From Pseudomonas sp. BMS12 (lineage in GTDB: Bacteria; Pseudomonadota; Gammaproteobacteria; Pseudomonadales; Pseudomonadaceae): DNA of 52,375 nucleotides. Shown one piece after another: positions 41,285 to 50,815 of this stretch. A program made the position numbers and the translations under genes. How positions within the stretch are numbered: position 1 is the first letter of the stretch; the number at the start of each line of letters is the position of its first letter. The stretch spans positions 108,765 through 161,139 of the forward strand of contig NZ_LSOF01000012.1 of the NCBI RefSeq assembly GCF_001592875.1, in the 5' to 3' direction. Under the pieces are notes generated by a model that was given only the letters and a program-made list of their open reading frames with translations, ran no database searches and was not told the origin of the DNA.

Positions 41285-42078
41285 CAGTGTTTACAGCCTG
41301 GACCGTGGACATGCGCCGGACCGTGGATGGTCAGTCCGGCGGGTTGGTCGACCACGCTGCCGTGCAGGTCGTGGCTGTGATCGTGGTGGTGGTGGTAGAT
41401 CGCCAGGCTTTGCGCATCCTGGCCGAACATCTCGACGAACACCGGGTCGTTGCTGACCTGCTCGGGGTGGCCGGAGCAGCACACATGGCGATTGAGGCAG
41501 ACCACCTGGTCGGTGGCACTCATCACCAGGTGCAGGTCGTGGGAAACCATCAGCACGCCACAGCCGTGGCGGTCGCGCAGGCGGCCGATCAGGCCGTACA
41601 GCTCGGCCTGGCCGGCCACGTCGACGCCCTGCACCGGCTCGTCGAGCACCAGCAGCTGCGGCTCACGCAGCAGGGCGCGGGCCAGCAGCACGCGCTGCAG
41701 TTCGCCACCGGAGATGCCCTGCAGCGGGCTGTCGATGACCTGCTCGGCGCCGACTTCCCGCAGTGCGGCCAGCGCCGCAGCGCGGTCTACGCCCGGCACC
41801 AGGCGCAGAAAGCGCAGCACCGACAGTGGCAGGGTCGGGTCGACGTGCAGCTTCTGCGGCATGTAGCCGATGCGCAGGCGTGGCGTGCGGCGCACGCTGC
41901 CGCTGTCCGGCTTGAGCAGGCCGAGCACGGTGCGCACCAGGGTGGTCTTGCCGGCGCCGTTGGGGCCGATCAGGGTGACGATCTCACCGGCACGCACGCT
42001 CAGCTGCACATTCTGCAGTACGGCCTGGCCGGCAAAATGCACGCCGATGTCGCGCAGCTCGATCAGCGTCTCGCTCAT
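41284..42078 (-). CDS. znuC: Zinc ABC transporter ATP-binding protein ZnuC
   Basis: A 264-residue ATPase. Walker [10 protein letters not shown] at 38-46, signature ISGGELQRV, Walker [13 protein letters not shown], switch VSHDLHL. The C-terminus is His-rich ([13 protein letters not shown] and [13 protein letters not shown]), typical of ZnuC and perhaps a zinc sensor. ATG 42078 has GGGAGG upstream and overlaps the zur stop (ATGA). Confidence 0.95.
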   Translation of the reverse strand: MSETLIELRDIGVHFAGQAVLQNVQLSVRAGEIVTLIGPNGAGKTTLVRTVLGLLKPDSGSVRRTPRLRIGYMPQKLHVDPTLPLSVLRFLRLVPGVDRAAALAALREVGAEQVIDSPLQGISGGELQRVLLARALLREPQLLVLDEPVQGVDVAGQAELYGLIGRLRDRHGCGVLMVSHDLHLVMSATDQVVCLNRHVCCSGHPEQVSNDPVFVEMFGQDAQSLAIYHHHHDHSHDLHGSVVDQPAGLTIHGPAHVHGPGCKH

Positions 42079-42575
42079 GCCGCCTCCCGGCAGCGGCTGC
42101 ACAGGCCGACCACTTCGACTGTCTGGCTTTCCACGACGAAGCCCACGCTAGCGGCGCTGGCCACGATGGCCTGGCTGATTGCCGCCTGCTCCAACTCGAT
42201 GGCGGTGTGGCAGGCCTTGCAGATAAGGAACTGGCCCTGGTGCAGCTCGCCCGGATGCACGCAGCCGATAAAGGCGTTGAGCGAAGAGATGCGGTGCACC
42301 AGGCCGTTTTCCAGGAGGAAATCCAGCGCGCGATAGACGGTGGGCGGTGCAGCGCGGCGGCCGTCTTCCTCGCTGAGCACGGCGAGGATGTCGTAGGCGC
42401 CGAGTGGTTTGTGGCTGGCCCAGACCAGTTCCAGCACGCGCTTGCGTAGCGCGGTCAGGCGCGTGCCCTGCTTGTGGCAGAGTTGCTCGGCCTCGGCCAG
42501 GGCGTCGGCGACACAGCGCGAATGGTCGTGCGGCAGGCAGGCCAGGGGCGTGTTGTCGGTCAGTGGCTTGAACAT
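42075..42575 (-). CDS. zur: Zinc uptake regulator Zur
   Basis: A 166-residue Fur-family repressor (Np20 in P. aeruginosa). N-terminal winged helix (about 35-100; [28 protein letters not shown], then [20 protein letters not shown]), C-terminal dimerisation domain with zinc sites: [24 protein letters not shown] and the final LCSRC. With bound zinc it represses znu genes. First in zur-znuC-znuB and divergent from znuA. The gene has no strong ribosome site. Confidence 0.94.
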   Translation of the reverse strand: MFKPLTDNTPLACLPHDHSRCVADALAEAEQLCHKQGTRLTALRKRVLELVWASHKPLGAYDILAVLSEEDGRRAAPPTVYRALDFLLENGLVHRISSLNAFIGCVHPGELHQGQFLICKACHTAIELEQAAISQAIVASAASVGFVVESQTVEVVGLCSRCREAA

Positions 42576-42600
42576 GACGAGGACGTCCGGATGAAGAGAC

Positions 42601-42613
42601 GTTATTCTATTAC
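42601..42613. promoter_or_regulatory. Candidate Zur box
   Basis: GTTATTCTATTAC matches the Zur core GTTAT-N3-ATAAC except at one right-arm position (ATTAC). It lies between the zur start (42575) and the znuA start (42640), inside a short AT-rich island, where a shared operator is expected. Confidence 0.55.
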
Positions 42614-42639
42614 TCTTTTTGCCTCAGAGTCTTGTCGTC

Positions 42640-43545
42640 GTGCCGCGTCTGTTCGCCCTCCTATTTATATCCCTGCTAAGCCTGGCCGCTCAGGCCGAGG
42701 TACGGGTTCTCACCAGCATCAAGCCGTTGCAGCTGATCGCCGCCGCCGTGCAGGGCGATCTCGGGCAACCCGAGGTACTGCTGCCGCCTGGCGCCTCGCC
42801 ACACCATTTCGCTCTGCGCCCTTCGGACATGCGCCGCGTGCAGGAAGTGGATCTGCTGTACTGGATCGGCCCGGATATGGAGAACTTCCTGCCACGCGTT
42901 CTGGCCAGCCGCGAGAAGCCGAGCATTGCTGTGCAGGACCTGGCGGGGCTGACCCTGCGCCGCTTCGGTCAGGAGAAAGGCGGTGAGGGCGCGCACGAGC
43001 ATCACGACGAAGAGCACGACCACGATCACCGCCCCGGCAGCCTGGATGCGCACCTGTGGTTGCTGCCGGCCAACGCCCGGGTCATCGCCACGCGCATGGC
43101 CGCCGACCTGAGTGCCGCCGACCCCACCAATGCCGCGCGCTACCAGGCCAACCTGCAGGCCTTCGCCGGTCGCCTGGAAGCACTGGATGCCCGCTTGAAG
43201 CTGCGCCTGGCGCCGTTGGCCGGCCAGCCGTTCTTTGTCTTCCACCAGGCTTTCGACTACTTCGAAAGTGCCTATGGCCTGCAGCATGTCGGCGTCTTCA
43301 GCGCTGCCAGCGAGGTGCAGCCGGGTGCGCGCCATGTGGCGCAGATGCGTGCGGCGCTCAAGGCGGCCGGGCCGTCCTGCGTGTTCAGCGAGCCGCCGCT
43401 GCGCCCGCGCCTGGCGCAGACCCTGTCCGAGGGACTTCCGGTCCGGCTGGCCGAGCTGGATGCCCTGGGCGCCAAGGCGCAGAGCTATGAGCAACTGATC
43501 GACGATCTCGGCGCCGGCCTGGCTGGCTGCCTGGAAGGTCTGTAG
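42640..43545 (+). CDS. znuA: Zinc ABC transporter substrate-binding protein ZnuA
   Basis: A 301-residue periplasmic Zn(II)-binding protein of cluster A-I. Signal peptide MPRLFALLFISLLSLAAQAE. The His/Asp/Glu-rich mobile loop (HEHHDEEHDHDH, about residues 118-130) is diagnostic; zinc ligands are expected in GASPHHFALRPSD, the DAHLWLLPANA His, and VFHQAFDYF. GTG 42640 is preferred because the signal peptide begins there; a TTG at 42619 is in the same frame. Divergent from zur. Confidence 0.93.
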   Translation: MPRLFALLFISLLSLAAQAEVRVLTSIKPLQLIAAAVQGDLGQPEVLLPPGASPHHFALRPSDMRRVQEVDLLYWIGPDMENFLPRVLASREKPSIAVQDLAGLTLRRFGQEKGGEGAHEHHDEEHDHDHRPGSLDAHLWLLPANARVIATRMAADLSAADPTNAARYQANLQAFAGRLEALDARLKLRLAPLAGQPFFVFHQAFDYFESAYGLQHVGVFSAASEVQPGARHVAQMRAALKAAGPSCVFSEPPLRPRLAQTLSEGLPVRLAELDALGAKAQSYEQLIDDLGAGLAGCLEGL

Positions 43546-43662
43546 GCGGCTGAGTCTGCTGCAAGGTCGGCCGGCATGGCGACAGGGCTGGGTTTGCCAG
43601 GAAGCATCCCTGCTCAGCCGGCTTACGAGCAGGGACGTTTCCGTCTGCGACCAGGGCTGGTC

Positions 43663-44613
43663 TCAGAGCACGACAGGCAAGTGCAGTGTCACCTGCTGGC
43701 GCTGGGCCAGGCGGCGCTGGAACTCGGCGGGGTCCTTGACCAGCACGTCGCGGCCCTGGAAGCGGCGCGCGGCAATCAGGCGCGACAGCCAGAAACGCAG
43801 GCAGGCGATGCGCAGCATGGCCGGCCACAGCTCGGCCTCGGCGCGGCTGAAGGGGCGTAGCGCGGCATAGGCGCCGAGCAGCGCCTGGGCGCGCGGCAGG
43901 TCCAGACTCTGGTCGGGCAGCGAGCACCAGTCGTTGAGGGTGATCGCCAGGTCGTAGAGCATCGGCCCCGAGCAGGCGTTGTAGAAGTCGATCACCCCGG
44001 TCAGGTGGTTGCCGTCGAACAAGGCGTTGTCGAGGAACAGGTCGGCATGCAGGTTGGCGCGCGGCAGGGCGAGGATGCGTGGCTTCAGTTCGCTGACCTC
44101 GTGCAGGCTGTCGCGCAGCAGCGGCAGTTGCTCGTCGTGCAGCTCCAGAGCCAGGACGGTGCCTTCTTCCAGCATCCAGTCGAGGCCGCGATCGCTGCGC
44201 CGTTCCAGCGGCGCGTCGTGCGTCGCCAGGTGCAGACGGGCCAGCCAGGCGCCGATTTCCGCGCAGTGGTGGGTGTTGGGTTGCTGCACATGCTTGCCGG
44301 CCAGGCGCGGCTGCAGCAGCGCGGGCTTCTCCGCCAGTTCGCGCAGCACTTCGCCGTCATGGGCGGCGACGCCATAGGGCACCGGCAGGCCGGCCTGATG
44401 CAGGCGCTCCAGCAGTTCGACGAAGAACGGCAGGTCGCCGCGCGGACCACGCTCGACCAGGGTGAGAACGAACTCACCGCCTTCCAGGCTGATGAAGAAG
44501 TTGCTGTTCTCGCTACCGGCCGCGATGCCCTGGAAGTCCTTCAGGCGCCCGAGCCCGTAGGGTTCGAGGAAGGCTTCCAGTTCGTGGCGTTCAAGGGGTG
44601 TGAAGACGGACAT
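43663..44613 (-). CDS. thrB: Homoserine kinase
   Basis: A 316-residue enzyme of the ChoK/aminoglycoside-phosphotransferase fold type used by pseudomonads (ThrB2), phosphorylating homoserine for threonine synthesis. N-lobe GLGRLKDFQGIAAGSENSNFFI; catalytic loop RANLHADLFLDNALF with the Brenner-type HxDxxxxN; then GVIDFYNACSGPMLYDLA carrying the Mg-binding Asp. Four bp after the DUF2782 stop, so co-transcribed with it. Confidence 0.92.
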   Translation of the reverse strand: MSVFTPLERHELEAFLEPYGLGRLKDFQGIAAGSENSNFFISLEGGEFVLTLVERGPRGDLPFFVELLERLHQAGLPVPYGVAAHDGEVLRELAEKPALLQPRLAGKHVQQPNTHHCAEIGAWLARLHLATHDAPLERRSDRGLDWMLEEGTVLALELHDEQLPLLRDSLHEVSELKPRILALPRANLHADLFLDNALFDGNHLTGVIDFYNACSGPMLYDLAITLNDWCSLPDQSLDLPRAQALLGAYAALRPFSRAEAELWPAMLRIACLRFWLSRLIAARRFQGRDVLVKDPAEFQRRLAQRQQVTLHLPVVL

Positions 44614-44617
44614 GGGC

Positions 44618-44902
44618 TTACCAGCTGAAGATTTCCCAGGCCGGAATCAGCATGTCCGGCTGGTCGGAGCGGATGAAGTTGCCTTCGCTGCCGTCGGCGC
44701 GCACCAGGAAGTACGGCTTGCCGTTTTTCGGCGTGACCTTGATGGCGTAGAGAAAGCCGTTCTGGCGGTATTCGGTGATGGTCTTGTCGCCGTCCTGGCG
44801 GATGGTCACGTCCGGGTCGCCGGTAACGTCTTCCTCGGCCAGGGCGAGCAGCGGGCTGGCGGCCAGTACGGCGGCCAGGGTCAGGCGGGTGAGCATGCGC
44901 AT
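44618..44902 (-). CDS. DUF2782 family periplasmic protein
   Basis: A 94-residue exported protein: signal peptide MRMLTRLTLAAVLAASPLLALA, then beta-rich VTIRQDGDKTITEYRQNGFLYAIKVTP and PYFLVRADGSEGNF, the DUF2782 pattern. ATG 44902 has AAGG upstream. It lies between thrB and polA as in other pseudomonads. Function unknown. Confidence 0.88.
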   Translation of the reverse strand: MRMLTRLTLAAVLAASPLLALAEEDVTGDPDVTIRQDGDKTITEYRQNGFLYAIKVTPKNGKPYFLVRADGSEGNFIRSDQPDMLIPAWEIFSW

Positions 44903-44976
44903 GGTAACCTTGTCCCTTTCTTCAGGTTGATGCAGCCATTCTAGCGCTCGCACCCGGCAAAAGGTTGATCCCAAGC

Positions 44977-47781
44977 ATGTCCAATGCCCCTCTCGTTCTG
45001 GTCGACGGTTCCTCCTACCTGTACCGCGCCTTCCACGCCCTGCCGCCGCTGGCCAACTCCAAAGGCTTGCAGACCGGCGCGGTGAAGGGCGTGCTGAACA
45101 TGCTCAAGAGCCTGCGCAAGCAATACCCCAACAGCCCCTTCGCGGTGGTCTTCGACGCCAAGGGCGGCACCTTCCGTGACGCGATGTTTGCCGAGTACAA
45201 GGCCAACCGCCCGCCAATGCCGGAGGAGCTGCGCGGTCAGGTCGAGCCGCTGCACGCCGCAGTACGTGCGTTGGGCTACCCGTTGCTGTGTGTGGAGGGG
45301 GTGGAGGCCGACGACGTGATCGGCACTCTGGCGCGGCAGACTGCAGCGCTGGGTCGCGACGTGGTGATCTCCACCGGCGACAAGGACATGGCTCAGCTGG
45401 TCTGCCCGCACGTCACCCTGGTCAACACCATGACCGGCAGCGTCTACGACATCGAGGGCGTGCGCGAGAAGTTCGGCGTCGGCCCGGAGCTGATCATCGA
45501 TTACCTGGCCCTGATGGGTGACAAGGTCGACAACATCCCCGGCGTGCCGGGCGTCGGCGAGAAGACCGCGCTGGGCCTGCTGGTCGGTGTCGGTGGCGGC
45601 CTCGATGTGCTCTACGCCAACCTGGACAAGGTGCCGGAACTGCCGATCCGCGGGGCCAAGACCCTGCCGGCCAAGCTGACCGAGCACAAGGACATGGCGT
45701 TCCTCTCCTACCAGTTGGCGACCATCAAGGTCGACGTCGAGCTGGACGTCGGTGTCGACGACCTGCATCCGGGCGAGCCGAACCGCGCGGCCTTGGTCGA
45801 GCTGTACAGCGAGCTGGAATTCAAGGGCTGGCTGGACGAGCTGCAGCGCGAGAAGCCCAAGGCGCGCCCGGCCACGGTGCCCGCGCCCAGCGGCGGTCTG
45901 TTCGACCAGCCCGTCGCGGCTCCTGCCGAGATTGCTGCAGACGGCGAGCCGGCCGCGCAAGCCGAGAGCCGCTACGAAACCGTGCTGGAACAGGTGCAGT
46001 TCGACGCCTGGTTGCAGAAGCTGGAGCAGGCCGAGCTGATCGCCTTCGACACCGAAACCACCAGCCTCGACCCGCAGCAGGCCCAGGTGGTCGGCGTATC
46101 CTTCGCCGTCACCGCTGGCGAGGCCGCCTATGTGCCGCTGGCCCACTCCTACATGGGTGTGCCGGCGCAGCTGGATCGCGACGCCGTGCTACGTGCGCTC
46201 AAGCCGCTGCTGGAGGACCCGGCCAAGGCCAAGGTCGGTCAGCACGCCAAGTACGACATGAACGTACTGGCCAATGCCTCGACGCCGATCATGGTGCAGG
46301 GCGTGGCCTTCGACACCATGCTCGAATCCTATGTGCTGGACTCGACGGCGACGCGGCACGACATGGACAGCCTGGCGATGAAGTACCTCGACCACAGCAC
46401 CATTCGCTTCGAGGACATCGCCGGCAAGGGCGCCAAACAGCTGACCTTCGACCAGATCGCCCTGGAACAGGCCGGGCCCTATGCGGCGGAAGACGCCGAC
46501 ATAACCTTGCGCCTGCACCAGACCCTGTGGGCCAAGCTGCAGGCCACGCCATCGCTGGCCAAAGTACTGCAGGAAATCGAGATGCCGCTGGTGCCGGTAC
46601 TGGCACGTATCGAGCGCCAGGGGGCGCTGGTCGACGCCAAGCTGCTCGGTCAGCACAGCGTCGAGCTGGGCGAGCGCCTGGTCGAGCTGGAGCGGCAGGC
46701 ATTCGCCATTGCCGGCGAGGAGTTCAACCTCGGCTCGCCCAAGCAGCTCGGCGCGATCCTCTATGAAAAGCTCGGTCTGCCGATCATCAGCAAGACCGCC
46801 ACTGGTCAGGCCTCGACCGCCGAGGCGGTGCTGGCCGAGCTGGCCGAGCAGGACTACGAGCTGCCCAAGGTGCTGATGCAATACCGCTCCCTGAGCAAGC
46901 TGAAGAGCACCTATACCGACCGCCTGCCGGAGCAGATCAACCCGCGCACCGGGCGCATCCACACCAGCTACCACCAGGCCGTGGCGGCGACCGGACGGCT
47001 GTCCTCGACCGACCCGAACCTGCAGAACATCCCGATCCGCACCGCCGAAGGCCGACGCATTCGTCAGGCCTTTATCGCGCCCAAGGGCTACAAGCTGCTG
47101 GCGGCGGACTACTCGCAGATCGAGCTGCGCATCATGGCCCACCTGGCCAAGGACGAAGGCCTGCTGGACGCCTTCCGTCATGATCGCGACGTACACAAGG
47201 CTACCGCTGCCGAAGTCTTCGGCGTGGCCCTGGAAGAGGTGACCAGCGATCAGCGACGCAGCGCCAAGGCGATCAATTTCGGTCTGATCTACGGCATGAG
47301 CGCCTTCGGCCTGGCCAAGCAGATCGGCTGCGACCGCAAGCAGGCGCAGGCCTATATCGACACCTATTTCGCCCGTTATCCCGGCGTACTGGCCTACATG
47401 GAGCGCACCCGCGAGCAGGCCAGCCAGCAGGGCTATGTCGAGACCCTGTTCGGTCGTCGCCTGTACCTGCCGGATATCCATGCGAAGAACCCGTCGCTGC
47501 GCAAGGGTGCCGAGCGCACGGCGATCAACGCGCCGATGCAGGGCAGCGCGGCGGATATCATGAAACGCGCGATGATCGCCGTGGACGCCTGGCTGCCGCA
47601 GTCCGGCCTGGATGCCAAGGTGATCCTGCAGGTGCACGACGAGCTTGTCCTGGAGGTTCGCGAGGATCAGGTCGACGCGCTCAAGGCCGGCCTGTTGCCG
47701 CGAATGAGCGGCGCCGCCGAACTGGATGTGCCGTTGCTGGTGGAAGCGGGCGTGGGAGCCAACTGGGACGAGGCGCATTGA
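44977..47781 (+). CDS. polA: DNA polymerase I
   Basis: A 934-residue enzyme for Okazaki-fragment maturation and repair. 5'-3' exonuclease at about 1-290 ([42 protein letters not shown]); a Pro/Ala-rich linker (about 295-325); 3'-5' exonuclease with intact Asp358/Glu360 ([10 protein letters not shown]), so proofreading is probably active; polymerase motifs A DYSQIELR (Asp711), [22 protein letters not shown] (Asp888). ATG 44977 begins the domain. Followed by the ErsA-like sRNA. Confidence 0.97.
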   Translation: MSNAPLVLVDGSSYLYRAFHALPPLANSKGLQTGAVKGVLNMLKSLRKQYPNSPFAVVFDAKGGTFRDAMFAEYKANRPPMPEELRGQVEPLHAAVRALGYPLLCVEGVEADDVIGTLARQTAALGRDVVISTGDKDMAQLVCPHVTLVNTMTGSVYDIEGVREKFGVGPELIIDYLALMGDKVDNIPGVPGVGEKTALGLLVGVGGGLDVLYANLDKVPELPIRGAKTLPAKLTEHKDMAFLSYQLATIKVDVELDVGVDDLHPGEPNRAALVELYSELEFKGWLDELQREKPKARPATVPAPSGGLFDQPVAAPAEIAADGEPAAQAESRYETVLEQVQFDAWLQKLEQAELIAFDTETTSLDPQQAQVVGVSFAVTAGEAAYVPLAHSYMGVPAQLDRDAVLRALKPLLEDPAKAKVGQHAKYDMNVLANASTPIMVQGVAFDTMLESYVLDSTATRHDMDSLAMKYLDHSTIRFEDIAGKGAKQLTFDQIALEQAGPYAAEDADITLRLHQTLWAKLQATPSLAKVLQEIEMPLVPVLARIERQGALVDAKLLGQHSVELGERLVELERQAFAIAGEEFNLGSPKQLGAILYEKLGLPIISKTATGQASTAEAVLAELAEQDYELPKVLMQYRSLSKLKSTYTDRLPEQINPRTGRIHTSYHQAVAATGRLSSTDPNLQNIPIRTAEGRRIRQAFIAPKGYKLLAADYSQIELRIMAHLAKDEGLLDAFRHDRDVHKATAAEVFGVALEEVTSDQRRSAKAINFGLIYGMSAFGLAKQIGCDRKQAQAYIDTYFARYPGVLAYMERTREQASQQGYVETLFGRRLYLPDIHAKNPSLRKGAERTAINAPMQGSAADIMKRAMIAVDAWLPQSGLDAKVILQVHDELVLEVREDQVDALKAGLLPRMSGAAELDVPLLVEAGVGANWDEAH

Positions 47782-47858
47782 GGCAGGGCGCGTTTTCGCG
47801 TTATTCCTGTTTTCAGCGGCTTTTTAATCTTTTATCGCAACGCGATTTAAAAAAATCT

Positions 47859-47886
47859 GAACTATCTGCCAGCAGGGCCGGTCAGA
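47859..47886 (+). promoter_or_regulatory. AlgU (sigma-22/sigma-E)-type promoter for sRNA
   Basis: GAACTA at 47859-47864 and TCAGA at 47882-47886 with a 17-bp spacer resemble the AlgU consensus GAACTT-N16/17-TCTGA. An A/T-rich stretch (TTTAAAAAAA) lies immediately upstream. A transcript starting about 6-8 bp later would run to the terminator at 48020. Confidence 0.75.
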
Positions 47887-47892
47887 GGATAT

Positions 47893-48018
47893 GAATGGCA
47901 CGACGCCCTTCAATGCTCCTAGCTGTGTTTTAGTGTTGGCAGATCTCTGAACCCCGCCCTAGCGGTTCAGAATTGAACCCCGGTCTTCTCCCTCCCCATA
48001 CGAAGCCCGGGGTTTTTT
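47893..48018 (+). ncRNA. ersA: ErsA-type sRNA (Spot 42 position, polA-engB)
   Basis: Predicted RNA of about 126 nt. It has a stem TCTGAACC (47946-47953) with GGTTCAGA (47964-47971) and an intrinsic terminator at 47976-48020 whose large loop contains the C-rich TCTTCTCCCTCCCC. Location between polA and engB, an AlgU-like promoter and the size agree with ErsA of P. aeruginosa, an envelope-stress sRNA acting with Hfq on targets such as algC. The pyrimidine-rich loop is an obvious anti-Shine-Dalgarno seed. The 5' end is estimated, not known. Confidence 0.85.
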
Positions 48019-48020
48019 TT
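47976..48020 (+). terminator. Intrinsic terminator of the ErsA-like sRNA
   Basis: AACCCCGG (47976-47983) pairs with CCGGGGTT (48007-48014), with a 23-nt loop, and the stem runs directly into eight T residues (48013-48020). The unusually large C-rich loop probably carries the sRNA's base-pairing region. Confidence 0.88.
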
Positions 48021-48195
48021 GTTCGCGATTTGCTGCGCGTCGGCCATGCGTCGTTGAAATCCCGCCGGGACGCGGCGTCTCGGGCTGCTCATTTACAACG
48101 CGTAAACTCCGCGCCCTCGCGATTGACTCGCTACGCTCGCCCTGCGGGCCAGCCTGCGGCTGTTACTCCCGTTGGTCGTTGCGCCTAGCCTGGCT
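48021..48195. other. Non-coding stretch between sRNA and engB
   Basis: About 175 bp with no gene, lying beyond the 3' end of engB. It contains TTTACAACGCGTAAA (a 5-bp stem with 5-nt loop) and short GC-rich hairpins such as CGCTACGCTCGCCCTGCGGG. This kind of GC-rich block is often seen downstream of genes in these genomes; I see no T-run terminator for engB. Confidence 0.4.
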
Positions 48196-48843
48196 CTAGC
48201 TCGCGAAATCGCTGCTTTCTTCTTCCAGCAGCCCCAGCCAGCCGGCGAGCACCAGTTGTGCCTCTTCCACGCCCATGCGCTTCGGCGCGGAGAACAGCTG
48301 GATGCTGGCGACGTCATCGCCCCATTCCTTGCGAATTTCCTGACGCACCTTGAGCAGGGCGTTCTTCGCCGCGCCGAAGGCCAGCTTGTCGGCCTTGGTC
48401 AGCAGGATGTGCAGGGGCATGCCACTGGCCTTGGCCCAGTCCAGCATCATGCTGTCGAATTCGGTCAACGGGTGGCGGATGTCCATCATCAGCACCAGGC
48501 CGCACAGGCTCTCGCGGCTGCTCAGGTAGGCTTCCAGGTGCTTCTGCCAATGCTGTTTGAGCGGAATCGGCACCTTGGCGTAGCCGTAGCCCGGCAGGTC
48601 GACCAGGCGGCGCTCGTCATCCAAACGGAAGAAGTTGAGCAGCTGGGTGCGTCCCGGCGTCTTTGAGGTGCGCGCCAGGCTGGCATGGGTCAGGGTATTC
48701 AGCGCGCTCGACTTGCCGGCATTGGAACGCCCGGCGAAGGCCACTTCCAGGCCCTGATCGTCCGGGCACTGGTCGACCTTGGCGGCGCTGATGATGAAGC
48801 TAGCCTGCTGACACAGACCGAGGATGGGGTTCTTGATTGACAT
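48196..48843 (-). CDS. engB: Ribosome-biogenesis GTPase EngB (YihA/YsxC)
   Basis: A 215-residue essential-type GTPase associated with 50S assembly. G1 [13 protein letters not shown]2 region [15 protein letters not shown]3 [11 protein letters not shown]4 TKADKL, G5 SAPKRMG (SA motif). ATG 48843 begins the family N-terminus ([10 protein letters not shown]); a longer frame exists upstream with no homology. Divergent from the cytochrome genes, convergent toward the sRNA. Confidence 0.95.
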   Translation of the reverse strand: MSIKNPILGLCQQASFIISAAKVDQCPDDQGLEVAFAGRSNAGKSSALNTLTHASLARTSKTPGRTQLLNFFRLDDERRLVDLPGYGYAKVPIPLKQHWQKHLEAYLSSRESLCGLVLMMDIRHPLTEFDSMMLDWAKASGMPLHILLTKADKLAFGAAKNALLKVRQEIRKEWGDDVASIQLFSAPKRMGVEEAQLVLAGWLGLLEEESSDFAS

Positions 48844-49042
48844 GGGAAATCCGGTTCGAGGCAGGGGCTGGAGGCGTTGCGCGCCAAGTGCGGCAAGGGG
48901 CCGCGGCATGCTGTCGCTTCCGTTTCAGCGTCGCCAGTATATAATGCCGCAGATTTTGTGTGCGCTTTGTCCTTCTGCCGGGAACGAGTCACAACTGCTG
49001 CGCGACCAGACGCAGGCCGTTCCCTCACTGATGAGGTTGGCT

Positions 49043-49336
49043 ATGAAGAGAATGCTGGTCACCAGCGCAGTGCTACTGTGCTTGTCGAGCGTCGCCCAGG
49101 CGGCGCAGGATCCGGAAGCGGTGTATGCCAAGGCCTGTTCGGCCTGCCACAATGGCCAATTGCCGATGGCGCCCAAACGTGGCGACAAGGCAGCCTGGGA
49201 GCCCAGGGTGGCCAAGGGCATGGATGCGCTGGTACAGAGTGTCACCAACGGTTTGAATGCCATGCCGCCGCGTGGTTTGTGCATGGATTGCAGCGCCGAG
49301 GACTACCAGGCCGTCATCAAGTTGATGAGTGAGTAG
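49043..49336 (+). CDS. Small periplasmic c5-type cytochrome
   Basis: A 97-residue monoheme cytochrome c. Signal peptide to about residue 22 (LCLSSVAQAA), heme motif CSACH, axial Met probably in AMPPRG, and a further Cys pair around LCMDCSAED, characteristic of the c5 family. ATG 49043 has GAGG 6 nt upstream and starts the signal peptide; an ATG at 49031 is also in frame. Next to cytochrome c4, as in P. aeruginosa. Confidence 0.9.
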   Translation: MKRMLVTSAVLLCLSSVAQAAQDPEAVYAKACSACHNGQLPMAPKRGDKAAWEPRVAKGMDALVQSVTNGLNAMPPRGLCMDCSAEDYQAVIKLMSE

Positions 49337-49381
49337 TCCCGTAAGAACTCTTAAAACCTTTAGCCGTTATTGGATTAGCTG

Positions 49382-49999
49382 ATGAACAAAGTACTCGTGA
49401 GCCTGCTGTTGACCCTGGGTGTCTCCGCTGCCGCGCATGCCGCCGGCCCGCTCGTCGGCGATGCCGAGGCAGGCCAGGCCAAGACTGCGGTGTGTGGCGC
49501 CTGCCATGGTGCGGACGGTAACAGCGCCGCGCCCAACTTCCCGAAGCTGGCCGGCCAGGGCGAACGTTACCTGCTCAAGCAGCTGCATGACATCAAGGGT
49601 GGCAAGCGTACCGTGCTGGAAATGACCGGCCTGCTGGATAACCTCAGCGAGCAGGACATGGCCGACATCGCGGCCTATTTCTCTAGCCAGAAGATGAGCG
49701 TCGGCGCCGCCGATCCGCAGATCGTCGCCCGTGGCGAAGCACTGTTCCGCGGTGGCAAGATCGAGGAAGGCATGCCGGCCTGCACCGGTTGCCACTCGCC
49801 CAACGGTGCCGGCAATGCGCCGGCTGCGTTCCCGCACCTGGGCGGCCAGCATGCCCAGTACGTGGCCAAGCAGCTGACCGACTTCCGCGAAGGCAACCGC
49901 ACCAACGATGGCGACAGCATGATCATGCGCGCCATCGCCGCCAAGCTGAGCAACAAGGATATCCAGGCCGTTTCCAGCTACATCCAGGGCCTGCACTGA
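49382..49999 (+). CDS. cc4: Diheme cytochrome c4
   Basis: A 205-residue periplasmic diheme cytochrome. Signal peptide to about residue 20 (AAAHA-A). Two similar c-type domains: CGACH at about 38-42 and CTGCH at about 137-141, with axial Met residues in MTGLLD/MADIA and MIMRAIA regions. Donates electrons to terminal oxidases such as cbb3. Closed by a perfect palindromic terminator. Confidence 0.93.
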   Translation: MNKVLVSLLLTLGVSAAAHAAGPLVGDAEAGQAKTAVCGACHGADGNSAAPNFPKLAGQGERYLLKQLHDIKGGKRTVLEMTGLLDNLSEQDMADIAAYFSSQKMSVGAADPQIVARGEALFRGGKIEEGMPACTGCHSPNGAGNAPAAFPHLGGQHAQYVAKQLTDFREGNRTNDGDSMIMRAIAAKLSNKDIQAVSSYIQGLH

Positions 50000-50024
50000 G
50001 TTGGATTGATACGCGGAAACAAAA

Positions 50025-50047
50025 GGGTGGCCATGGCCACCCTTTTT
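50025..50047 (+). terminator. Intrinsic terminator after cytochrome c4
   Basis: GGGTGGCCATGGCCACCC at 50025-50042 is a perfect 18-bp palindrome followed by five T residues and preceded by AAAA, 25 bp past the cc4 stop. Confidence 0.9.
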
Positions 50048-50142
50048 CGTTGGTGCTGCCGCTACAATGCCGGAACCCGCTGTGGCGCCGTCGGTCGAAC
50101 CCACGCCCGCCCCGCGCGGTTCCCATCGCCAAGGAGTTCTGC

Positions 50143-50805
50143 ATGCGTAACCTGATTCTCGGCGCCGCCTTTGCCTCGCTCAGCCTGTTCGGTACCTTCG
50201 CCCAGGCCGAGAGCATCGAGGCCGGCCGCCAGTACGACGAACTGAGCAGCCCGGTGCCCGTATCGCAACCCGGCAAGATCGAAGTGGTCGAGCTGTTCTG
50301 GTACGGCTGCCCGCATTGCTACCAGTTCGAACCGACCCTCAACCCCTGGATCGAAAAGCTGCCGGCAGACGTGCACTTTATCCGTATTCCCGCCATGTTC
50401 GGCGGTGTCTGGGACATCCACGGCCAGATGTTCATCACTCTCGAGTCGATGGGCGTGGAAAAGGAAGTGCATGACGCCGTGTTCAAGGCCATCCACCAGG
50501 AGAAGCGCAAGCTGGCGACGCCGGAAGAAATGGCCGAGTTCCTCGCCGAACAGGGCGTGGACAAGGACAAGTTCCTCAGTACCTACAACTCCTTCGCGGT
50601 GAAAGGCCAGGTGGCCAAGGCCAAGAAGCTGGCGCTGGCCTATCAGATCAAGGGCGTACCGGTGCTGATCGTCAACGGCAAGTACCGTTTCGACATCGGC
50701 AGCTCGGGTGGTCCGGAGCAGGCGCTGGACGTGGCCGACTTCCTGATCGACAAGGAGCGTGCCGCCGGCCCCGACCTGGTCGAGAAAGCCACTTCCGCCA
50801 ATTGA
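50143..50805 (+). CDS. dsbA: Thiol:disulfide interchange protein DsbA
   Basis: A 220-residue periplasmic oxidase that introduces disulfides into exported proteins. Signal peptide MRNLILGAAFASLSLFGTFAQA; active site CPHC at Cys56-Cys59 (WYGCPHCYQFEP); the cis-Pro loop GVPVLIVNGKYR. AAGGAG 6 nt before ATG 50143. Its many client proteins would include Cys-containing exported proteins such as the esterase at 13212. Confidence 0.95.
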   Translation: MRNLILGAAFASLSLFGTFAQAESIEAGRQYDELSSPVPVSQPGKIEVVELFWYGCPHCYQFEPTLNPWIEKLPADVHFIRIPAMFGGVWDIHGQMFITLESMGVEKEVHDAVFKAIHQEKRKLATPEEMAEFLAEQGVDKDKFLSTYNSFAVKGQVAKAKKLALAYQIKGVPVLIVNGKYRFDIGSSGGPEQALDVADFLIDKERAAGPDLVEKATSAN

Positions 50806-50815
50806 GTCCAGCGCC

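Noticed and set aside
39555..41312. 585-codon frame seeming to fuse a novel domain to the unknown protein
   Set aside because: The upstream half is antisense-free shadow of znuB in another frame; a signal peptide begins at ATG 40442.
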